From Parachlamydiales bacterium (GTDB lineage: Bacteria; Chlamydiota; Chlamydiia; Chlamydiales; Rhabdochlamydiaceae): a stretch of 64,000 nucleotides of DNA. The stretch is taken from positions 1-64,000 of the forward strand of contig JAGVMG010000053.1 in assembly GCA_020053915.1 (NCBI GenBank). The letters run 5' to 3'. The notes beneath the pieces were generated by a model. It did not search any database. It was given only the letters and a program-made list of their open reading frames with translations, and was not told the DNA's origin. Positions 1 to 6,724 of the stretch are shown here, piece after piece (position 1 is the stretch's first letter; each line of letters starts with the position of its first letter). The position numbers and the translations under genes were made by a program.

Positions 1-2
1 CA

Positions 3-83
3 AGGGACTTCAATGCCGCGTTAAATATTTTGGCCCTCGGATTGGATGGCCTGGGAGAAATCCCTAGAAGCCCTCGTCTTTAG
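3..83 (+). pseudogene. C-terminal end of an IS200/IS605-family TnpB (OrfB), cut by the window edge
   Basis: Reading from base 3, the frame gives RDFNAALNILALGLDGLGEI and a few more residues before a TAG stop at 81-83. The R-D-x-N-A-A-x-N-I-L block is the conserved C-terminal tail of TnpB/OrfB proteins, the RuvC-like RNA-guided nucleases carried by IS200/IS605 elements. Only about 26 codons lie in the window, so whether the gene upstream is intact cannot be judged. The stop codon sits inside the terminal hairpin, which is usual for these elements. Confidence 0.75.
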
Positions 84-99
84 GCGAGGGAGCAGTCAC
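71..99 (+). mobile_element. Right-end hairpin and terminus of an IS200/IS605-type element
   Basis: CCCTCG (71-76) pairs with CGAGGG (85-90) around a TCTTTAGG loop, immediately behind the TnpB reading frame. The hairpin is followed by AGCAGTCAC, which resembles the short conserved tail at the right end of IS605-group elements. The element therefore appears to end at about 98-99, exactly at the stop codon of the next gene on the minus strand. The exact cleavage site is inferred. Confidence 0.6.
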
Positions 100-1124
100 T
101 ATTCCGATTTATCGACATGAAAACGCTTAAACGTCTCAGCATTCCAGTGCTGATAGGAGCAGGCCTCACCGCTTTTTGCTCCATAGCGCGGATCTTGTGT
201 GAGTACAGACGTTGAGTGGATTACGGTATCCATGGGAGCATCGCAAAAAAGAGCCATGGTGTAACGCTCAACGTTGCCATAAGCCTTATGCACACGGTGC
301 TCTGTTGCTCGAATCGCATCATTGGAAACGAGCTGTCCGAATTCCCCCACTTGAAATAGCAAGACGTCTGGATCATTGGCGACAACTTTGCGATACACCC
401 CATCCGAGATCGATTTCACAAACAAACCAGCTTCAATCGGCTCTGGGATCGCCTCGCCATTAGAAAAGTAGAAAGCGGGCAATAATGTGGTAAAGAGAGA
501 ATGATCAAAGTGAGCGCCGCACCAGAATGGATTGCCTCCAATCGTATTTTCACTTTTTCTGTAGTAGAGCATTCGACCTACTCTTGGCACATCATCTAAA
601 CAAATCCCGTTCTGGTAATTTAAAAGCCCAATTGTTTGCATCACCGCAAGACCCATCTGGCGCATCACATCGCCTAAATCTAGGAAGGGGCTTTGAAGAT
701 CGAGCTCGTGGGGCCATTTGTTCTGAGGATTTTCTGGAACAAAGGCATAATAAGAGACCTTGAGATCGTCCACAACCCAACTTCCGTCGGGGCGTTGAAA
801 TTTCTCTTTTCCCCGTTCATAGCCTAAAAACGCCTCTTCCGATTTTGGAGCATAAGCCTCTTTTGCATCTTCTGGTAGAGCAGAAAATGCCTGCGCGGTT
901 TCGATGAATTTTAAGACCCGCTCTTTATACCCGGGAACACCGCGGACTCCTACTATCCCTTTTTCTAAAAGAGCATTTTGCAAGACCTGCAAAGAGACCG
1001 GATCTTCCTGGATAAAGTCCTCATAGGAAATGATATCTAACGCCAAAACTTCGATATCTTCAGCGCAAGCGCTGCTGCAAAGCACTAACCCCAACGCAAT
1101 CCCCACTTGTCTCCAGTGATTCAT
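99..1124 (-). CDS. 2-oxoglutarate/Fe(II)-dependent oxygenase, isopenicillin-N-synthase-like, exported?
   Basis: 341 residues with the fold and motifs of the isopenicillin N synthase / 2OG-Fe(II) dioxygenase family. An H-x-D pair (H205, D207 in GAHFDHSLF) and a distal H276 in ATEHRVH make the iron triad. R287-x-T289 in NVERYTM matches the 2OG-binding R-x-S/T. The N-terminus (residues 1-22) is hydrophobic and ends SSACAED, so it may be an export signal, possibly a weak lipobox. Export would be odd for a 2OG enzyme, because 2OG is cytosolic. The start at 1124 has GGGG upstream. The stop codon abuts the end of the IS element, so the last residues could have been altered by that insertion. The substrate is unknown. 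Confidence 0.8.
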   Translation of the reverse strand: MNHWRQVGIALGLVLCSSACAEDIEVLALDIISYEDFIQEDPVSLQVLQNALLEKGIVGVRGVPGYKERVLKFIETAQAFSALPEDAKEAYAPKSEEAFLGYERGKEKFQRPDGSWVVDDLKVSYYAFVPENPQNKWPHELDLQSPFLDLGDVMRQMGLAVMQTIGLLNYQNGICLDDVPRVGRMLYYRKSENTIGGNPFWCGAHFDHSLFTTLLPAFYFSNGEAIPEPIEAGLFVKSISDGVYRKVVANDPDVLLFQVGEFGQLVSNDAIRATEHRVHKAYGNVERYTMALFCDAPMDTVIHSTSVLTQDPRYGAKSGEACSYQHWNAETFKRFHVDKSE

Positions 1125-1250
1125 AAAAACCCCGCATTTTAAAATTGAAAATAAGAAGCCTAATCAAAGACGTAGGTTTCTGTCAAATTTTCTAGAGGAA
1201 AATGTTCAGTTTGAGACATAATTTTCGTTTCAATCTAAAGGATGTAACCT

Positions 1251-2228
1251 ATGGCAACACTTAGCACACAAACATCTCAGTCCACCATTTACGAACAACA
1301 CGTGCAAACGTTGCCGCAGGTAAACGATGAGGTGATCGTCTTACAGGGATCTTCTCTCAATATCGTCGTCCCTAAAGCGCCTCTTTCTCAAGGTTCTGTC
1401 CAGATTATCCCGAGATCTGGAGCCTCTCATTTTCCCCAATGGACCACGCAAAACCATCAAGAAGCGCAGAGTCTCATTCAACGCGTTATAGGAGCCTTTG
1501 AAAAACAAGGTGTAACAGATTACATGGTCTACGGGAAAGAATCTCCCGATGCTTCATTTAGCTGGGAAGTTGTCCCCTATACGAAAAGCAACTGGTCTTG
1601 TGTCAACATCTTCTGGAGATTTTGGCAGCAGATTCAAGTGCTTTGGAAAATTACATTCGGCGGCGGATCCTACTCGATTGCAGAACGGCAAAGCATTGCA
1701 GAAACATTAAGAAAAAACCTCCCTGCCACATCCGCTGCAGCAAGCGTTCCACAGGTTCAAGCGGCAGCTCAAAAATCTGACGTCTTTTGCAACCCCGACA
1801 TCATCAAAAAACAGTGCGTTTTCGAAGGCAAGCACATCAACGTCTTGTATGACTATGCACCTCTGACCCTTGGAAAAGACCGCCTCCACTTCCTTCTCGT
1901 GCCTAAACGCCATTGCTCGAAATTTACAGAACTAACGCCTGCAGAATACATCGAATCCAAAGAGCTCTCCCGCAGACTGCAAAAATACTACCACGCAAAA
2001 GGGTTCCACACCGTCTTTCAGTTTGCAAAAACTGGAGAACAAGCTGGTCTCACAGTTCCCCATTGCCATGAGCACCTCGTCTTTACAGACACAAAAACCC
2101 AAGAGTGGTTGGGCAAAATACGCGTTCTAGTCCGCATGCTCTTCGGTTCCTTTTCACTGGGTGCGAATGAATTGAAAAACCGTGTCGACGGATTAAAAGT
2201 TGAACTCGCGCAGCCATTAAAATCCTAA
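1251..2228 (+). CDS. HIT-superfamily protein with two HIT-like halves
   Basis: 325 residues. The C-terminal half (about 185-300) carries the histidine triad H271-C-H273-E-H275 followed by LVF, typical of HIT nucleotide hydrolases/transferases, preceded by the usual HFLLVPKRH strand. The N-terminal half (about 25-115) repeats the outline (LNIVVPKAP, VQIIPRSGASHF, SWEVVPY) but lacks the triad. The protein thus looks like a duplicated HIT domain with one degenerate copy. A linker at 160-175 is rich in Ala, Ser and Gln. The start is supported by AAAGGA ten bases upstream. It is divergent from the oxygenase gene and convergent with the lipase-like gene, overlapping it by 4 bp. The reaction is probably a nucleotide phosphoester hydrolysis, but the substrate is not deducible. 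Confidence 0.75.
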   Translation: MATLSTQTSQSTIYEQHVQTLPQVNDEVIVLQGSSLNIVVPKAPLSQGSVQIIPRSGASHFPQWTTQNHQEAQSLIQRVIGAFEKQGVTDYMVYGKESPDASFSWEVVPYTKSNWSCVNIFWRFWQQIQVLWKITFGGGSYSIAERQSIAETLRKNLPATSAAASVPQVQAAAQKSDVFCNPDIIKKQCVFEGKHINVLYDYAPLTLGKDRLHFLLVPKRHCSKFTELTPAEYIESKELSRRLQKYYHAKGFHTVFQFAKTGEQAGLTVPHCHEHLVFTDTKTQEWLGKIRVLVRMLFGSFSLGANELKNRVDGLKVELAQPLKS

Positions 2229-2926
2229 GCTTGGAAAAACTGACGCACTAACGCAGCTGTTTGTTTGCTAAAGACAAGCATTTTATGACTGCGGTGGATG
2301 ACTGCATGTTGGTGAGGGGTAGACAGAGTCGTTTCGCTAAGAGCTATCGTTCCATCATTTTGTTCATTGAGCAATGGATTAAAGCCGAAACTTCCCGCAA
2401 CGACTAAAAGGTCTTGTAACGAATCGGGATAGCGCCCCAAATCCTCAAAAGAGGATTTCGTCATCAACTCACGACCTGAAAAATCTTTGGAAAGCCAGCG
2501 CGCCCAAGAAAATTGCCCTACAAATCTGCCCCAATGGCTGCCGCGCAGTGGCGGCGCAATTAAGGCCACCTTTCCTATTTTTGCTTCTTGCGGACATTCA
2601 GGGTGATTTAATGCTGCGAGTAAAACTAAGCCTCCCATGGAATGAGTGACAAAGTGGATCGGCTGGTCTGGTTTTTTGTTTGCTAAATCGATTAAACTAC
2701 TGACCAAATGCGCGCCATGTTCAGAAATCAAACACTCGCGGCTTGGATACTCCCAATTCACGACATCCCACCCATCCCGGCTCAAGCGATTCTCGAGATA
2801 GAGCATGTTCCATCCCGCCCCCATAAATCCATGAACACAAACGAGAGTGTCCCCTTTCTCTTTCGAGAACAGAGAGGGCATGAGAAGCGTGAGAAGGACA
2901 AGAGCGCGCTTAAACATGGCATCCAT
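2225..2926 (-). CDS. Exported alpha/beta-hydrolase, lipase-like
   Basis: About 233 residues from the Met at 2926. A hydrophobic leader (FKRALVLLTLLMPSLFS) is followed by LVCVHGFMGAGWNM (oxyanion-hole HG block), then HFVTHSMGGLVLLAAL with the nucleophile elbow H-S-M-G-G. A late His in TPHQHAVIHRSHKML is a plausible triad His. This pattern fits PGAP1/lipase-type serine hydrolases. A longer reading from 2974 exists, but it would start inside the upstream gene and put 16 residues ahead of the signal peptide. A Met at 2920 is equally possible. The start overlaps the end of the upstream gene (2910), so the two are probably translationally coupled. Confidence 0.75.
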   Translation of the reverse strand: MDAMFKRALVLLTLLMPSLFSKEKGDTLVCVHGFMGAGWNMLYLENRLSRDGWDVVNWEYPSRECLISEHGAHLVSSLIDLANKKPDQPIHFVTHSMGGLVLLAALNHPECPQEAKIGKVALIAPPLRGSHWGRFVGQFSWARWLSKDFSGRELMTKSSFEDLGRYPDSLQDLLVVAGSFGFNPLLNEQNDGTIALSETTLSTPHQHAVIHRSHKMLVFSKQTAALVRQFFQA

Positions 2927-3299
2927 GTGCAATAAGACGACCCACTTGATGAACCATTTTAATCGCAAACCCAAGCGGTGTGGCTGTCAGGCACAGGCCT
3001 GCTGTAAACAAGGAGCCGCCGACACGACGTAGAGCCCATTCAATACAACCTGCGGGAAGAAGATGAGTTGCGATCCTAAGCTCCTTAATGTTTCCATTGG
3101 GGTACCGCTCGACCACTTGCACTCCAGACTTCCAAAGAAGACCGTATTGCGGCGATAATACGCCGAATTCCTCTTCTAGCTTTGGATAGAAAATCAGATC
3201 ATCTGTTGTGGTAGCTTCCCAAGACTTTTCAGGCAGAGTGGTAAGACAGTGGCCATAGAGAGAGCTGTCTTGATAAACTTGACCAATAGATCCTAGCAT
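2910..3299 (-). CDS. Hypothetical protein upstream of the lipase-like gene
   Basis: 129 residues with no motif I recognise. The first two thirds are soluble (LTTLPEKSWEATTTDDLIFY; QYGLLWKSGVQVVERYPNGN). The C-terminal 45 residues are amphipathic to hydrophobic (GGSLFTAGLCLTATPLGFAI), which could be a membrane-contacting segment. Its 3' end overlaps the 5' end of the lipase-like gene by 11-17 bp, so the pair is likely one transcript. No function is proposed. Confidence 0.6.
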   Translation of the reverse strand: MLGSIGQVYQDSSLYGHCLTTLPEKSWEATTTDDLIFYPKLEEEFGVLSPQYGLLWKSGVQVVERYPNGNIKELRIATHLLPAGCIEWALRRVGGSLFTAGLCLTATPLGFAIKMVHQVGRLIAHGCHV

Positions 3300-3651
3300 A
3301 GTTATCCCCCTAAAATTTTAAGAAGCGCCAGCATACCATAAAAATGGATTTTCACAATGAAAAAATAGATTTTTTAACATGGAAAACACAATTTTAAGCA
3401 TTCAATTTTTAATCCACAAAACAATAAAAAAGAACTAAATTTTGAATAGATTACTTAAACTAATTTAAAACACAAAAACAATACACAACTGTTTTCATTC
3501 GTATTATTGAAATATGCATTGTTTCAGTTTTTGTTTAAATGACGTTATTTAGTTGCGCAAGCAATCAATTAATGATACCATATTTAATCGAAGACAAGAT
3601 TAAGTTAATAAGTAATAGACTAAACAATCTTCAATTTCTAACTATTTAGAA
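3300..3651. other. AT-rich intergenic region, no gene seen
   Basis: This stretch is strikingly A+T rich compared with its surroundings and separates two oppositely transcribed genes. I see no reading frame with a ribosome-binding site and no RNA gene. It presumably holds promoters for both sides; the plus-strand one is annotated separately. Confidence 0.5.
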
Positions 3652-3679
3652 TTGATAGACACATAATTGTCTTTATAAT
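3652..3679 (+). promoter_or_regulatory. Sigma70/sigma66-type promoter for the Inc-like gene
   Basis: TTGATA at 3652-3657 and a consensus TATAAT at 3674-3679 are separated by 16 bp. They lie 36 bp upstream of the start codon at 3716, which is preceded by GAGGTG. This is a close match to the major-sigma consensus and suggests strong expression. Confidence 0.6.
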
Positions 3680-3715
3680 TTAACTTATTTAAATACTTTT
3701 AAAACGAGGTGTATT

Positions 3716-4357
3716 ATGTCAGGAAACACAATTAGAGATCCAAGCCCATTTACTGCTTATGAAGATCCTTCATTTGCAACACAATTGGATCTAGACGACA
3801 GAAACGCCGCTTCGGCCCCTGTTGTTCATGAAGTAAAAGAAGGCCCTCTAGAAAAATTTGGATGTGGAATTAAAAATTGGGTATTTGACAACAGACGCAT
3901 GATCCTTAAGGTCACAGCTGTTGCATTTACAGGACTTTTATGTGTTGGCGCATTGTTAACCCTTAATGCGGTGACTGCAGGTCTCATGACAATGCTTATC
4001 GTGGGCGTAGCAGGAACTGTCGCCACACGCGTTGCTTTGACCTCTATGAGAAAATGCAGCCCTCAGGAAGAAAATGCAGCAAAAACTCCGACTGACCCAA
4101 ATCAAGGAATTCTTGAAAAAGGGCTCACTGGAGTTAAAAATTTGATTTGGGATAACAGACGGACCGTTCTCAAGACAGGTGCTGTTGTATTCACAGCATT
4201 ACTGTGCTTAAGTGCAGTATTGTCTGTTTCCTCGGTTGCGGTCCCACTTATGGCCCTACTCCTAGTTGGTGTTGCTGGAACAGGCGCTTCACGCGTTGCT
4301 TTGACAGCAATGAGAACATGTGATCCTCAGCCACAAGAAGAAGTTCAGACAGCGTAA
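3716..4357 (+). CDS. Inc-like membrane protein made of two tandem bilobed hydrophobic repeats
   Basis: 213 residues containing an internal duplication: residues 44-118 and 131-209 align closely (LEKFGCGIKNWVFDNRRMIL versus LEKGLTGVKNLIWDNRRTVL; both end in VALTxMRxC). Each copy holds two adjacent membrane segments (about 65-104 and 153-192) separated by a very short turn. Such bilobed hydrophobic hairpins are the hallmark of chlamydial inclusion membrane (Inc) proteins, which are exported by type III secretion. The N-terminal 40 residues are polar and Ser/Asp rich, as expected for a secretion signal. It has its own promoter and a terminator behind it, so it is monocistronic. The Inc assignment is inference from architecture; it could be another small membrane protein. 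Confidence 0.7.
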   Translation: MSGNTIRDPSPFTAYEDPSFATQLDLDDRNAASAPVVHEVKEGPLEKFGCGIKNWVFDNRRMILKVTAVAFTGLLCVGALLTLNAVTAGLMTMLIVGVAGTVATRVALTSMRKCSPQEENAAKTPTDPNQGILEKGLTGVKNLIWDNRRTVLKTGAVVFTALLCLSAVLSVSSVAVPLMALLLVGVAGTGASRVALTAMRTCDPQPQEEVQTA

Positions 4358-4382
4358 AAAATTGCTTTTACTTACGTTGCGC

Positions 4383-4415
4383 GCGAGATGGGCCCACCCC
4401 TTCTCGCTTTTTTTT
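4383..4415 (+). terminator. Intrinsic terminator after the Inc-like gene
   Basis: GCGAGA (4383-4388) pairs with TCTCGC (4402-4407), with a smaller TGGG/CCCA pairing in the loop, followed by a run of eight T. It ends at the stop codon of the convergent SDR gene. Confidence 0.7.
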
Positions 4416-5115
4416 ATATAAGGCAGGCTCCTCCATCACATGAAATGACCTGTCCAGTCATGTATTCACATGCAATCAAAAATTTTATAACCTGAGCAAT
4501 GTCCTCCGGCTGACCAACCCGTCCTGCTGGAAGGGTTTCGCTTATCTTTTGAAAAAAAGACTTCTTTTCTTCTTCGGAAACTCCGCTCCAAATAGGCGTG
4601 GCAATCGTTCCGGGCGCAATCGCGTTAACGCGAAGAGGGGCGAGCTCTAGGGCAAGCGTGCGTGTTAACCCTTCAATAGCGGCGTTAATCGCCGAGGCGA
4701 CGGCCATATTCAAAAAGGGTTTTTGTCCTGCGATCCCTGAAAAAAAGGTGATCGACCCGTTCTCTCGCATCTTAGGAGCTGCGTATTTGGCAACAGTGTA
4801 CTGTCCCCAGAACTTACTATCAAAAAATTGCCTTGCCTCTTTCAAAGAAAGCTCAAGAAACGGCCCCATGACAAAGTCTGCAGCGGAGATGATAAGGTGG
4901 TCAAAAACTGGATGAGAATCAAAAAAAGCTTGGGTCTCTGCCTCTTGAGTGACATCAAGCACATAACTCTCGGCCTTCCCAATCACTTTAACAGCTTGTG
5001 CTAATTTTTCTTTGGATCGACTTGCGATGGTGATCTCATATCCCTCTTTTCGCATCAGAGTTGCAATCGCAAGTCCCATTCCCGAACTGCCGCCTACCAC
5101 TACAATTTTCTTCAT
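4414..5115 (-). CDS. Short-chain dehydrogenase/reductase (SDR) lacking the usual Tyr and Lys
   Basis: 233 residues of classical SDR fold. The NAD(P)-binding turn is GGSSGMG at 8-14, followed by ASRS, which favours NADP. The catalytic Ser is at 126 (TFFSGIAG). PG and the later GQVISCDGG complete the usual C-terminal outline. Where the Y-x-x-x-K motif should fall, the sequence reads A140-S-A-I-N144, so both active-site residues are absent. Similar SDR subfamilies with an AAxNAA-type segment exist. Either the protein uses another chemistry or it is a binding protein. It stands alone, divergent from rlmD, and its 5' end lies just 80 bp from the rlmD start. Confidence 0.85.
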   Translation of the reverse strand: MKKIVVVGGSSGMGLAIATLMRKEGYEITIASRSKEKLAQAVKVIGKAESYVLDVTQEAETQAFFDSHPVFDHLIISAADFVMGPFLELSLKEARQFFDSKFWGQYTVAKYAAPKMRENGSITFFSGIAGQKPFLNMAVASAINAAIEGLTRTLALELAPLRVNAIAPGTIATPIWSGVSEEEKKSFFQKISETLPAGRVGQPEDIAQVIKFLIACEYMTGQVISCDGGACLI

Positions 5116-5195
5116 CCTTTTTCTCTCCTAAAATTACCCGTTTTTGTGGCATTCTATTTCTTTTCTTAACATGCAACATTAGCCAATTTAAAAAA

Positions 5196-6473
5196 ATGCC
5201 CTCAATTGACCTGACTATCGACCGCCTCGGAATTCATGGAGAAGGAGTGGCGCGCCATCACGGTCTCACCATTTTTGTGGAAGGAGCTCTCCCGCAAGAG
5301 CGCGTACGGGCAAAAGTCGTCGAAAACAAGAAAACGTTTGCACGCGCAAAGCTCTTGGAAAACCTACTTCCCTCACCGGATCGGATCCAGCCTGCCTGCT
5401 CTTATTTTGGAGAATGCGGCGGCTGTCAACTCATGCATTTGACCTATTCCAAACAATTAGAAGCCAAGCAAACGCGCGTAAAAGATGCTCTCCAGCGGAT
5501 CGGAAAAATCGAAGCGGAGGTAAGCCCTTGTATTCCTTCGAACGAACCTTTTTCCTACCGAAATAAGATCCAATTGTCTGTCGATGCAGATCACCGCTTA
5601 GGTCTTTACGCACGCACAACACACGATCTTGTACCGATCTCAAAGTGCGCAATCCACTGCCCTCTGGGAGAAAAGGTACTCACCACGCTCCAAAAATTAT
5701 CGCTTCCCACCGCTCTTAAACACGTTCTCATTAAAACAGCTGTTAAGACGGGACAAGTTCTTGTGATTCTTGTCACCAAAACACCGGAACACCCAACCGT
5801 CTTTGCCAAGGAGCTTCTCGAAAAGGTTAAAGAGATTAAAGGGGTCGTTCAAAATGTCAACCCTTCGAATGAAACCATCTTAGGCACAGAATTTCACACC
5901 CTAGCAGGGCAAGGTTGGATCGAAGAGGAGCTCTCTGGATTGATGTTTAAAGTTTCTCCCGCTTCCTTTTTTCAAGTGAACCCGAGCCAAGCAGAAGCTC
6001 TTTATGCAAAAGTTGGTGAGTTCGCCGAGCTCAGAGGAACAGAAACGGTCCTCGACGCCTACTCTGGCGTCGGCACCCTCTCATTGATTTTGGCAAACAG
6101 TGCTAAAGCAGTGATAGGAATCGAATCCAATGACGCTGCTGTTAATGATGCCAAAGAAAATGCTGAAAAAAATCAGATCTGTAATGCGCACTTTCTTTCC
6201 GGCAGAGCCGAAGAAAAAATCGCAGAGCTTGAAGAGATCGATGTCGCCATCCTCAATCCTCCCCGGATTGGTTGTGAACGCTCATTACTCGAAGCCATCG
6301 CTGAAAAAAAGCCTCAGAAAATCCTGTATGTTTCCTGCGATCCTGCAACACTCGCTAGAGATTTGAACATCCTTATCCAAAAAGGATATCGCCTAACTGC
6401 AGTGCAGCCCTTTGATATGTTCCCGCAAACCATGCATGTTGAAACCGTTGCGCTACTCACCTTTTTACCATGA
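5196..6473 (+). CDS. rlmD: 23S rRNA (uracil-C5)-methyltransferase, RlmD/RumA family
   Basis: 425 residues from the ATG at 5196. The longer frame from 5061 runs over the divergent SDR promoter and adds nonconserved sequence. An N-terminal TRAM-like domain is followed by the 4Fe-4S cysteines C68, C74 and C77 (CSYFGECGGC) with C151 or C155 as the fourth. The SAM-binding block is LDAYSGVGTLSL. LNPPRIGC is next, and the catalytic Cys lies in LYVSCDPATLARD. The family methylates uridines in 23S rRNA using SAM (U1939 or U747 type). No strong Shine-Dalgarno is visible. The stop overlaps a small downstream frame (ATGA). Confidence 0.88.
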   Translation: MPSIDLTIDRLGIHGEGVARHHGLTIFVEGALPQERVRAKVVENKKTFARAKLLENLLPSPDRIQPACSYFGECGGCQLMHLTYSKQLEAKQTRVKDALQRIGKIEAEVSPCIPSNEPFSYRNKIQLSVDADHRLGLYARTTHDLVPISKCAIHCPLGEKVLTTLQKLSLPTALKHVLIKTAVKTGQVLVILVTKTPEHPTVFAKELLEKVKEIKGVVQNVNPSNETILGTEFHTLAGQGWIEEELSGLMFKVSPASFFQVNPSQAEALYAKVGEFAELRGTETVLDAYSGVGTLSLILANSAKAVIGIESNDAAVNDAKENAEKNQICNAHFLSGRAEEKIAELEEIDVAILNPPRIGCERSLLEAIAEKKPQKILYVSCDPATLARDLNILIQKGYRLTAVQPFDMFPQTMHVETVALLTFLP

Positions 6474-6652
6474 AGACAACATTCGAAGCACAAGCTCAAG
6501 GCTGCGCTGTCACTGTGGTTGAAAAACGGGAGATCTATTCCCGCCCTCAGTGGCTTTTTCCTACCGATGCTTCTCTTAAGTTATTAAAAAAATGGAACGT
6601 CGATTGTCCTGCATTTGTCCAGATCAACCACCTCGAAGAGCAAACGAATTGA
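6470..6652 (+). pseudogene. Possible remnant of an FAD-dependent oxidoreductase
   Basis: A 60-codon frame starts in the ATGA overlap with rlmD. It reads EAQAQGCAVTVVEKREIYSR and continues with PQWLFPTDASLKLLKKW. This resembles the second strand and following helix of an FAD/NAD-binding Rossmann fold (xxGxxVTVVEKRxxYSR) as found in aromatic-hydroxylase-like proteins. The preceding GxGxxG strand and everything after about 40 residues are missing. I read it as a leftover fragment. It could instead be a short translated ORF coupled to rlmD. Confidence 0.35.
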
Positions 6653-6724
6653 TTGCTTTTAAACCCCGATCCTCCAAAAATCGAATCCAATCTCAACGAT
6701 TAAGTTCATGGAATCGAGGTTCAC

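Noticed and set aside
4770-4810. YTVAK string in the SDR taken as YxxxK active site
   Set aside because: It lies before the catalytic Ser, in the helix that normally carries the Asn, so it cannot be the Tyr/Lys pair.
5061-5195. Longer N-terminus for rlmD
   Set aside because: The extra 45 residues run across the divergent SDR start and are hydrophobic and unrelated to the TRAM domain start.
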